From NCBI RefSeq assembly GCF_000265365.1, contig NC_018011.1:2435501-2499500 (forward strand): a DNA stretch of 64,000 bases. Direction: 5' to 3'. Positions 17,038 to 23,910 of this stretch are shown here, piece after piece. The translations under genes were made by a program, and so were the position numbers. This DNA comes from Alistipes finegoldii DSM 17242 (GTDB lineage Bacteria; Bacteroidota; Bacteroidia; Bacteroidales; Rikenellaceae). Below the pieces are notes generated by a model, which saw only the letters and a list, made by a program, of their open reading frames with translations, was not told the origin of the DNA and did not search any database. Within the stretch, counting starts at the first letter, position 1. Each line of letters begins with the position of its first letter.

Positions 17038-17068
17038 CGGGATGCGGGTCACACGTCCCCGCATCCCG
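17038..17068 (+). other. Array unit: CGGGATGCGGG hairpin
   Basis: CGGGATGCGGG and CCCGCATCCCG, 11-bp arms around a short loop. Confidence 0.55.
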
Positions 17069-17075
17069 TTATCAC

Positions 17076-17167
17076 AGCGGGAACAGCGGAAAAGGGAGAA
17101 TATAACGAATTAAGTGAGGATCGCGCGGATCGGGTAAGTCCGCGCATCCGCCGTTCCCGCTTTCTTC
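17076..17167 (+). terminator. Array unit: AGCGGGAAC stem with T-tail
   Basis: AGCGGGAACAGCGG pairs with CCGCCGTTCCCGCT (one mismatch offset), enclosing GCGCGGA/TCCGCGC; followed by TTCTTC. Confidence 0.5.
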
Positions 17168-17204
17168 AAACCCATCACCCGGCTTTATGCCGTGGCAACA
17201 GTCT

Positions 17205-17289
17205 GGGGGCAGTTTACTGTGTAGGATTAGACATTCAAACTGGGAACGCCGGTTTTGCAAGAGCCGGCGATGTTGCTGCCCCCTCTTTT
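17205..17289 (+). terminator. Array unit: GGGGGCAG stem with T-tail
   Basis: GGGGGCAG (17205-17212) and CTGCCCCC (17276-17283) enclose CGCCGG/CCGGCG; TCTTTT follows, then a CCACCAACCAAATC spacer. Confidence 0.55.
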
Positions 17290-17349
17290 CGATCCCACCA
17301 ACCAAATCTAAATAACCCCGCCCGGTGCGTCGTGTACGCCGCCGGGTAC

Positions 17350-17415
17350 AGGACGGGCGATGCACCAAAGTCTGTTAGGGCATACGATGGCTTACATCGT
17401 CCCGTCCTTTCTTTT
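17350..17415 (+). terminator. Array unit: AGGACGGG stem with T-tail
   Basis: AGGACGGGCGATG (17350-17362) pairs with CATCGTCCCGTCCT (17395-17408), followed by TTCTTTT. Confidence 0.6.
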
Positions 17416-17600
17416 GCTCCTTCCGCGGAGGCATGCAGCTTCCCGCGCCAGCCGGGATGGGGAAAATTCTCGGATACAGCCGCAATAATCTCCCGATCCA
17501 TATTAAACCAAAAGATCATTATTCTTCGGCTTTTCGCACCCGCCATGCAACGGCATATCCATTCTTGATATAGGGGGGGCGAAAGCAACACAATATCCAT

Positions 17601-18037
17601 TGAACCTTCGATTACTTATTTTAGTTGCCGTAGTCTCTAATACTATCATGGGACCTTGCTTCATGCTCAGGCTTAAAATATTTATTATGATTTTCAGGTG
17701 CGAATTGGGTTTCTTCTCCCAATGAATCGTCTTTACTAAAAGTTACAATTATGTTCAGATAGAAGGTAAATAACGTAGAACCACTTTAAAACTAAAAGCC
17801 GCAACTGAGTATTTTGCTTTTTTATGCCATGTCCTATTACCATTAATCATCAAGCCTTCCCCAAGAAGCCTTGATGACACCCTTTCTCCCATTCTAAATT
17901 TCTCAGTTCATCCGAACGCAGAGAACTATTACTTTTCCTATCCGGACATTCATAGTTTTCAAGCTGCACATGGAAGACAATTCTGCCCCAGAGATTCCCA
18001 GCCCTGGGGTTTTTGTTTAATCCTAACACTTAAATTT
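17601..18037 (+). other. AT-rich intergenic region with attenuator-like hairpin
   Basis: No gene seen. Holds an ATTGGG/CCCAAT hairpin (about 17706-17725), an imperfect TCATCAAG/CTTGATGA inverted repeat (about 17847-17878) and, at 17986-18014, CCCCAG/CTGGGG followed by five T, 24 bp before the next gene, where it could attenuate expression. Confidence 0.5.
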
Positions 18038-18649
18038 ATGGACAATCTCCTGATCCAAGAGGAGTTGCTATCCTTGTTGAAGGAAGCGACCCAAGCCTCC
18101 CATGTGCAGTTGGAACCATGCGTCTGGCAGAATGCGTATGAAAACTTCTGCCGGCATGCCGAAAAGCTCACCGAAAGCGAATGTTCTTCTAAAGTCATGC
18201 GGACCATCGATCACGCCCGTATCGAACTTGAGCAAATCCCAAAACGTCTGTATGCAATCCCGGACCGGGATACAACGGCAGAACTTTACTGCAGCAAAGC
18301 GTTGAACGTGCTGCGCGGAGAACTGCGAATCATCACCTTCGAGCTGTCTCATCCGACCTTTGCCGGACAAAATGAAAAGATGTTTGTCTCCCCGCTGCAT
18401 CTGAGCGAAGGGTTCCATCCTACGAACTTGGTGGAAATCATTACTCCTTTCTTCGAAATGGGACTGTGCGTAACGGCAGAAAAAAGACTCGCAAAACTCA
18501 CCGAAATTATCCGGGTCTTCGAATGGGCATTCAATATTACAATACCCAATTATGCCGTACTCCGCAACGCAGCCATCAACCGCAAAATCCACCAAACACC
18601 TCTGCTCGACAAAATGCGGGAGATATTGATCCGCCTGAGTCAACAGTAA
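18038..18649 (+). CDS. RteC-like protein
   Basis: A 203-aa all-helical cytoplasmic protein. The C-terminal 80 residues (TNLVEIITPFFEMGL, IIRVFEWAFNI, AAINRKI) match the pattern of the RteC family, which in Bacteroides conjugative transposons controls excision and transfer. The N-terminal half is divergent. Upstream is an attenuator-like hairpin, downstream a strong terminator, so it is a single-gene transcript next to the TraG gene. No RteA/RteB pair is visible. Confidence 0.6.
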   Translation: MDNLLIQEELLSLLKEATQASHVQLEPCVWQNAYENFCRHAEKLTESECSSKVMRTIDHARIELEQIPKRLYAIPDRDTTAELYCSKALNVLRGELRIITFELSHPTFAGQNEKMFVSPLHLSEGFHPTNLVEIITPFFEMGLCVTAEKRLAKLTEIIRVFEWAFNITIPNYAVLRNAAINRKIHQTPLLDKMREILIRLSQQ

Positions 18650-18664
18650 CGCCTAAACTTTCCG

Positions 18665-18692
18665 GGGCTGTTTCTATAACAGCCCTTTTTTC
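18665..18692 (+). terminator. Rho-independent terminator
   Basis: GGGCTGTT/AACAGCCC stem around a five-base loop, then six to seven T. Confidence 0.8.
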
Positions 18693-18769
18693 CTCAGTGT
18701 CCTGAGAGACCTATGAGTGCCAATGAGTGCCAAGACCCAGAAATCAGCACCAAAAACATCCCTGCAATT

Positions 18770-18777
18770 TACCTTTG
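18770..18777 (+). promoter_or_regulatory. -7 box for the TraG gene
   Basis: TACCTTTG, perfect TAnnTTTG box, start about 18784, giving a short leader before the ATG at 18799. Confidence 0.55.
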
Positions 18778-18798
18778 CCGGACCTAAATCTTAACGGC

Positions 18799-18924
18799 AT
18801 GCAAAGCGAAGACGACCTGAGAGGACTTGCCAAAGTCATGCAATTTATGCGGGCACTGAGCATTCTCATTCTCCTAATTCATATCTACTGGTTCTGTTTC
18901 GACTGGATGGAATCCCTCGGCTGA
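18799..18924 (+). CDS. TraG/MobC N-terminal fragment, ended by in-frame TGA
   Basis: Encodes 41 residues beginning MQSEDDLRGLAKVMQFMRAL with one membrane segment (about 19-36). This is the usual N-terminus of Bacteroidetes TraG/MobC coupling proteins. The TGA at 18922-18924 is followed, in the same frame and without another stop, by sequence that continues the family alignment (INRILSGF, IYSKLFCLLFLALSCWGTR) into the large downstream frame. So the natural gene is 18799-20826 and this piece is its start cut by one nonsense codon. Confidence 0.75.
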   Translation: MQSEDDLRGLAKVMQFMRALSILILLIHIYWFCFDWMESLG

Positions 18925-19050
18925 ACGCACCCGACCATAAACCGAATCCTTTCCGGTTTTCACCGTTCATCGCATCTTTTCAAAGCTCCTATCTATTCAA
19001 AACTTTTCTGCCTGCTATTCCTCGCTCTTTCATGCTGGGGGACGCGGAGC

Positions 19051-20826
19051 GTGCGCAATGAACAGATAACCCGCAAAAAAATCATCTCCTGCTTATCACT
19101 GGGGACCCTGCTGTTTTTCGGCTGCGGCATCTTTTTACATATACGCGGGGACATAATGCTCCTTTGTTCCCTGTATGCTATCATCTTGGCGATCGGATAT
19201 GTTTTCCTACTCACCGGAGGCATCTGGCTTGGACGGATGATGTCGGAGCGTATGATGGATGACCCATTCAACGATGAGAATGAAAGTTTCATGCAGGAAA
19301 CCCGATTAATCAAGAATGAATATTCCGTAAATCTACCAACACGATTCTATTATAACAAACAATGGCACAATGGATTTGCAAATGTAGTAAATCCAGCAAG
19401 GGCAGTCGCCGTTATCGGCAGCCCGGGCAGCGGAAAATCCTATTGCGTAATTAATCAATTCATCAAACAGCAGATCGAGAAAGGTTTCGCCATGTATGTT
19501 TATGATTTCAAATTCGATGATCTATCGATCATTGTATACAACCACTTGCGCAAACATCTCCACTGTTACAAAACACCCCCGAAGTTCTATGTCATCAACT
19601 TCGATAATCCGAGGAAATCACACCGATGCAATCCAATAAATCCGGCATTTATGACCGACATCTCGGACGCTTACGAGAGTGCGTACACCATTATGCTGAA
19701 TCTCAATAAAACATGGATTACCAAACAGGGCGATTTTTTCGTGGAATCGCCAATTATTCTTCTGGCGGCAATTATCTGGTATCTAAAAATTTACAAAGAC
19801 GGAAAGTTTTGCACCTTCCCGCATGCGATCGAACTGCTGAATAAACGCTATGCTGATCTCTTTGTCATACTAACCTCATATCCCGCACTTGAGAACTACC
19901 TGTCACCTTTCATGGATGCCTGGCGCGGTGGAGCGCAGGATCAGTTGCAGGGCCAGATTGCATCGGCAAAAATTCCTCTTTCACGTATGATCTCCCCGCA
20001 ACTCTATTGGATCATGTCGGGAGATGATTTTACACTGGACATAAACAATCCCCAAGAACCCAAAGTGCTGTGCATAGGCAATAATCCGGACCGCCAAAAT
20101 ATCTATTCCGCAGCCCTCGGCCTCTACAACAGTCGCATCGTCCGTCTTATCAACAAAAAAGGCAAACTCAAATCCAGCATTATCATCGACGAGCTTCCGA
20201 CGATCTACTTTCGCGGCTTGGATAACCTTATTGCCACGGCCCGAAGCAATAAAGTCGCTGTGTGCCTCGGACTGCAAGACTTTTCGCAGCTTACCCGCGA
20301 TTACGGGGACAAAGAGTCCAAAGTCATTCAAAATACCGTCGGAAATATTTTCTGTGGACAGGTCGTAGGAGAAACCGCCAAAACCATCTCAGAACGTTTC
20401 GGTAAAATCCTCCAGCGACGTGAATCCATGTCAATCTCCCCGGAACAAAAATCCACGTCGATCAACACGCAACTCGACAGTCTGATTCCTCCCTCCAAGA
20501 TTTCAAACCTCAGTCAAGGCATGTTCGTCGGATCAGTCTGTGATAATTTCGATGAGAAAATCGACCAGAAAATATTCCATGCCCAGATTGTCGTTGACAA
20601 CGACGCCGTAGCACGCGAGACTGCCGCTTATGTCCCGATTCCGGATATAACAATCTTTCAGGATGAGAACGGAAATGACTGCATGGAAACACAAGTCGAG
20701 GATAATTACCAACGCATCCGTTCCGAGGTCAACCAAATAATCAAGGATGAGATGGAACGCATCAAAAACGACCCCAAACTCCGGCATCTTATTCCCCAGC
20801 CCAAACAGCCTGCAGGCGGAAAATAA
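19051..20826 (+). CDS. TraG/MobC type IV coupling protein (main part)
   Basis: The conjugative coupling ATPase that feeds DNA-protein substrates to the mating channel at the inner membrane. Two membrane segments (about 10-60) precede the ATPase domain: Walker A GSPGSGKS near 124, Walker B region SIIIDELPT near 375, then a conserved ATARSNKVAVCLGLQDFSQL block. The listed GTG start is arbitrary; the frame is open back to the TGA at 18922 and lines up with the 41-aa fragment before it. Whether it works depends on readthrough, re-initiation or a split protein. Followed by the DUF3945-like gene. Confidence 0.85.
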   Translation: MRNEQITRKKIISCLSLGTLLFFGCGIFLHIRGDIMLLCSLYAIILAIGYVFLLTGGIWLGRMMSERMMDDPFNDENESFMQETRLIKNEYSVNLPTRFYYNKQWHNGFANVVNPARAVAVIGSPGSGKSYCVINQFIKQQIEKGFAMYVYDFKFDDLSIIVYNHLRKHLHCYKTPPKFYVINFDNPRKSHRCNPINPAFMTDISDAYESAYTIMLNLNKTWITKQGDFFVESPIILLAAIIWYLKIYKDGKFCTFPHAIELLNKRYADLFVILTSYPALENYLSPFMDAWRGGAQDQLQGQIASAKIPLSRMISPQLYWIMSGDDFTLDINNPQEPKVLCIGNNPDRQNIYSAALGLYNSRIVRLINKKGKLKSSIIIDELPTIYFRGLDNLIATARSNKVAVCLGLQDFSQLTRDYGDKESKVIQNTVGNIFCGQVVGETAKTISERFGKILQRRESMSISPEQKSTSINTQLDSLIPPSKISNLSQGMFVGSVCDNFDEKIDQKIFHAQIVVDNDAVARETAAYVPIPDITIFQDENGNDCMETQVEDNYQRIRSEVNQIIKDEMERIKNDPKLRHLIPQPKQPAGGK

Positions 20827-20955
20827 ACCGGATCGCTCCTTGGTCCATAGTGTCAGGAACGGACTGCGAGCGCCAACGGGTGACACGGAGAACAATCTAA
20901 TAATCAGCAATATATCTTCGCATCATAGGACCACTAAACCTTATATTTTTTAATT

Positions 20956-22281
20956 ATGGCAAAAAAAGAAAAACAAACAGAACCGGCGGAAAAAACGATG
21001 CCCGTTCGCCCTGATCCCAACAAGGAAACCATCCTGCTACGCTATCCTCTGGATGGCAGCGTCAAAGTCGTCAGCGCCCTCAAGGACGAGAAGGGCTCGC
21101 CGAGTTTAATCTGGGTTGAACCTTCCGGGAAAAACCAGCCTCGTTTTTACGAGTGCAACAACTGCCGCGAAGTCGCCAATTTCTTCGACATGGAGTACCG
21201 TCGGGCGTTCGCCGAAAACCGCGACAGGAAAACCATTCCTGAACTCTACAAAGTTCCCTTCGACAAAGTAGGGCTGATCGGCGAGGAACTTCGCAAGCTC
21301 TCCGACGATCCCCAAAACGCCGTGATTCTTGAAACCGTCAAGAAGTACCGGACCTACACGGCACAGCTCAACCGGATCACCTTCGACATCGCCCGTATGC
21401 CGATCGCGGAACTGGCCGCCGAGGGCTTCGACATCGAACAAATGAAAAAGGACGGAGCCTTCAAACTGCTGGAAGTCGGCAGACAGACCAAATTATACCC
21501 GGTCAAAGCGGTGCAAACCGGACATATCACCAAGGAGAGTACCTATTCTCTGCACTGTTTTTTCGACCAAAACGGGGAAATCGGCTTCAAGGCTCAATCT
21601 GCTCTTTCCGAACCTGAATACCGAACGGACGAACGTCTGCGAAGGGAACTGACGAAACAAGACATCAACGATCTTCGCGCGAAGAAGACCCTGAACCGTC
21701 TGATGCAGCATGACGGAGAGTATTGCTTTGTCGGCTTCAACAAAGATACTCAGCGCATGATCTATGTTCCCTGCAAAGATGTCAGAATTCCGGATTACAT
21801 CTTCGGGCAATTCATCGGCCCTTCGCGGAAACAAGAATTCGAACGCGGCGGCAGTGTGCTGCTGGAAAACTGTAATTACTCCGGCAACGACAACCATTTC
21901 TCCGGTCATGCGCATTTCGATGTTCACCGCAGGGATTACGTCGTAGACGACCCGCATTACGAACGTCCTTATCTCCCGGAACATATCAGGACCCAAATGC
22001 CGAAAGAAGAGGTCGATAAATATTTCGCCGGCGAAGTAATGAAAGGCTACCGTTACAAAGGACGGGACGGAAGGCCATTCACCCAAGATTTCAGACTTAA
22101 CACTGAGACCAATGCCTGCGAGTTCATCGACTATCAGAAACAGGCAGCAAGCCTACAGCAGACTCAGACGCAGGGACCGATCAGTGATCCTCCCGAATCG
22201 ATGGAGCCGCAGGAAGCCCCCTATATGGCGCCTCACATCCCCGAAGAAGGACAGGACCGGAGTCAGGGCCCAAGGATGTAA
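20956..22281 (+). CDS. DUF3945-like conjugative-element protein
   Basis: A 441-aa cytoplasmic protein of a family found beside TraG in Bacteroidetes elements. The middle (about 140-310) has repeated DUF3945-type segments (LTKQDINDLRAKKTLNRLMQ, YCFVGFNKDTQRMIYVPC). The end is Gln/Pro-rich and closes with QGPRM, similar in style to the Lys-hydrophobic tails of the eight paralogues at 30.8-39.6 kb. Biochemical function unknown. It lies 129 bp after TraG, with a weak TATCTTCG -7-like box at 20913. Confidence 0.7.
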   Translation: MAKKEKQTEPAEKTMPVRPDPNKETILLRYPLDGSVKVVSALKDEKGSPSLIWVEPSGKNQPRFYECNNCREVANFFDMEYRRAFAENRDRKTIPELYKVPFDKVGLIGEELRKLSDDPQNAVILETVKKYRTYTAQLNRITFDIARMPIAELAAEGFDIEQMKKDGAFKLLEVGRQTKLYPVKAVQTGHITKESTYSLHCFFDQNGEIGFKAQSALSEPEYRTDERLRRELTKQDINDLRAKKTLNRLMQHDGEYCFVGFNKDTQRMIYVPCKDVRIPDYIFGQFIGPSRKQEFERGGSVLLENCNYSGNDNHFSGHAHFDVHRRDYVVDDPHYERPYLPEHIRTQMPKEEVDKYFAGEVMKGYRYKGRDGRPFTQDFRLNTETNACEFIDYQKQAASLQQTQTQGPISDPPESMEPQEAPYMAPHIPEEGQDRSQGPRM

Positions 22282-22317
22282 ACCAAAGCCGGTCACAGCC
22301 GGCGAATTCTTCAAGGC

Positions 22318-22788
22318 ATGAAACGAAACCAATTAACAGACCCTCTCTATTACCGGAACCGACTTGAAGAGTTCATCCGGGAGAGACACCCCCGGCTCAT
22401 CCATGCTTATAAACTCATCGGCACACGCAGTAATCTTGCGGCCCAGACTTACAAGGAAGCTATTGAATCCGGTGAAAGCCCTCTTGCGGCTTCAGCCCGT
22501 GCCGATACAGTCCTTTATGAAGATCTGATCTTCTCCCGCTTCGACACGCTGCGATGTATTCTGGCAACTGAATTCCCGATGATTCCCGCCCATCGGCAAC
22601 GTTCGCTCGCCTTAACGCTGGAAACGTATTGCGAAGATGTCTTCGCAAGATATAACCTCGATGATGGCATGGTAGCCCGCAGCGAATATAATCACTTGAT
22701 TGTTGAGCTGACAAACACACTTCGAATCTATTTTCAACAAAACAACATTTACACGCCACGGCGGGGACGCCCGGCAAACCAACGATAA
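22318..22788 (+). CDS. DUF1896 family protein
   Basis: A 156-aa helical protein matching DUF1896 (YYRNRLEEFIRERHPRL, NLAAQTYKEAIESGE, VLYEDLIFSRFDTL, VFARYNLDD), a family common in Bacteroidetes conjugative elements and of unknown function. The C-terminal tail is basic (RRGRPANQR). Starts 36 bp after the DUF3945-like gene; 38 bp before the fimbrial operon. Confidence 0.75.
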   Translation: MKRNQLTDPLYYRNRLEEFIRERHPRLIHAYKLIGTRSNLAAQTYKEAIESGESPLAASARADTVLYEDLIFSRFDTLRCILATEFPMIPAHRQRSLALTLETYCEDVFARYNLDDGMVARSEYNHLIVELTNTLRIYFQQNNIYTPRRGRPANQR

Positions 22789-22826
22789 AAATTACAACTG
22801 TCACAACAGAAAAAACACTATTAACA

Positions 22827-23849
22827 ATGAAAAAAATGTTTATCGCGGCGCTGACCGCACTCGCTCTGTATTCCTGCGACAAAGACGAACCCGCAACCGG
22901 AACACCGGACCCCAAGCCCGATACCCACGGAGCAACCGTAACCATGACGTTCACCGACGAAACCCCGACCCGTGCGTTCTTTGCCGAAGCCGCGGCCGCC
23001 GAAGCGTGGGAGAAATCCCTGTCCTCGCTCTCCGTGTACGTGTTCAACGCCAAAGGCGACCTGATCGTGCTGCGCAATTTCACAGCATCCGAACTCACGG
23101 CCCGCTCCGCAACGTTCGCCCTGCCGCATGCCACGGCCGGTACGACCTGCGACTTTTATGCCGTCGCTAATCTGTCGCTGTCGGGCATTGCCACGAAATC
23201 CGCGCTGCTCGCCAAACTGGAGACCGCCGCCGCCGACTACAACGGCACGTTCGCCGAAGTTTCGACCAAAGCCAAGCGCAGCGGGGGCTTCGTAATGACT
23301 GCCGGAGTGAGCAAAGCCGTTGCTGACGGCTCCACGACATCCGTGCCCCTGACACTCAAACGTACCGTCGCCAAAGTCGCCGTGCAGACATCCATCGACC
23401 CGGCGTTCGCCAGCAAGTATTCCGGGACCCTGACCGTAACGGGTACGAAGCTGCTGCGGGCCGCCAGCCAGACGCCGATCATTGCCCCGGCCACGCCGAC
23501 ACCCGGAGCCATGAGCTTTACCCACACACAGACTGCGACAGCAACATCCGGGAAGTATAACAACCTCTTTTACCTCTTCGAGAACGGCCCCCTCGCCGAA
23601 GCAAGCCGCGTAGCGCTGGAGATCACCGCGACATACGACGCCGACGGGAACGCATCCACGACCGCCGACCGCATGGAGGTAGTTTATACCGTACCGCTGA
23701 CAGGCAAGACCGGGGGCGAGATCGCACGCAACGGCTACTACCGTATCGCAGCTAACCTCACGGGCCTCGTGGGGCAGGATTGCCAAGTCTCCGTGTCGGT
23801 CGCCGAGTGGGAAAGCCCGATCACGCAGTCCGTCGATCTGGGAGCATAA
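22827..23849 (+). CDS. FimA-type major fimbrillin
   Basis: A 340-aa type V pilus subunit. It is exported as a lipoprotein (lipobox LYSC, Cys 17); TPTRAFF near 46-52 offers the Arg cleavage site used by trypsin-like proteases to mature such pilins before strand-exchange assembly. Two beta-sandwich domains follow; VAEWESPITQSVDLGA is the C-terminal donor-strand-like end. GC is high. First gene of the fimbrial operon and separated from the next by a terminator, which would make this the most abundant product. Confidence 0.8.
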   Translation: MKKMFIAALTALALYSCDKDEPATGTPDPKPDTHGATVTMTFTDETPTRAFFAEAAAAEAWEKSLSSLSVYVFNAKGDLIVLRNFTASELTARSATFALPHATAGTTCDFYAVANLSLSGIATKSALLAKLETAAADYNGTFAEVSTKAKRSGGFVMTAGVSKAVADGSTTSVPLTLKRTVAKVAVQTSIDPAFASKYSGTLTVTGTKLLRAASQTPIIAPATPTPGAMSFTHTQTATATSGKYNNLFYLFENGPLAEASRVALEITATYDADGNASTTADRMEVVYTVPLTGKTGGEIARNGYYRIAANLTGLVGQDCQVSVSVAEWESPITQSVDLGA

Positions 23850-23867
23850 CCGAATTATTCACCAACA

Positions 23868-23895
23868 CCGCCCGCACCTTTCGGGGCGCGGGCGG
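23868..23895 (+). terminator. Attenuating terminator after fimbrillin gene
   Basis: CCGCCCGC/GCGGGCGG stem, then TTT. The weak T-tail suggests partial readthrough into the minor-subunit genes. Confidence 0.6.
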
Positions 23896-23910
23896 TTTAA
23901 ACAATCACAG

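Larger units (their letters stand above)
16532..17600 (+). other. Non-coding hairpin array, right half
   Basis: About 1 kb holding at least seven long stems, several with T-tails, separated by spacers containing CACCA/ACCAA and, twice, AATCTAAATAA (about 16978 and 17305). Overlapping long frames on both strands are explained by high GC. Clear stems are listed individually. An additional CACGGCG/CGCCGTG stem lies at 16561-16598. Confidence 0.6.

Noticed and set aside
15066..17415. CRISPR or TIGR-type repeat array
   Set aside because: Units are long, of differing sequence, with T-tails and no constant short repeat with regular spacers; no cas-like gene nearby.
16615..17415. Integron attC cassette array
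   Set aside because: No attC core sites (GTTRRRY/RYYYAAC pairs) at unit ends, no integrase and no gene cassettes.
16144..17568. A 474-codon open frame overlapping the 212-aa gene
   Set aside because: Half of it is out of frame over a better gene and the rest covers the hairpin array; composition (Arg, Pro, Ser rich) is that of a GC shadow.
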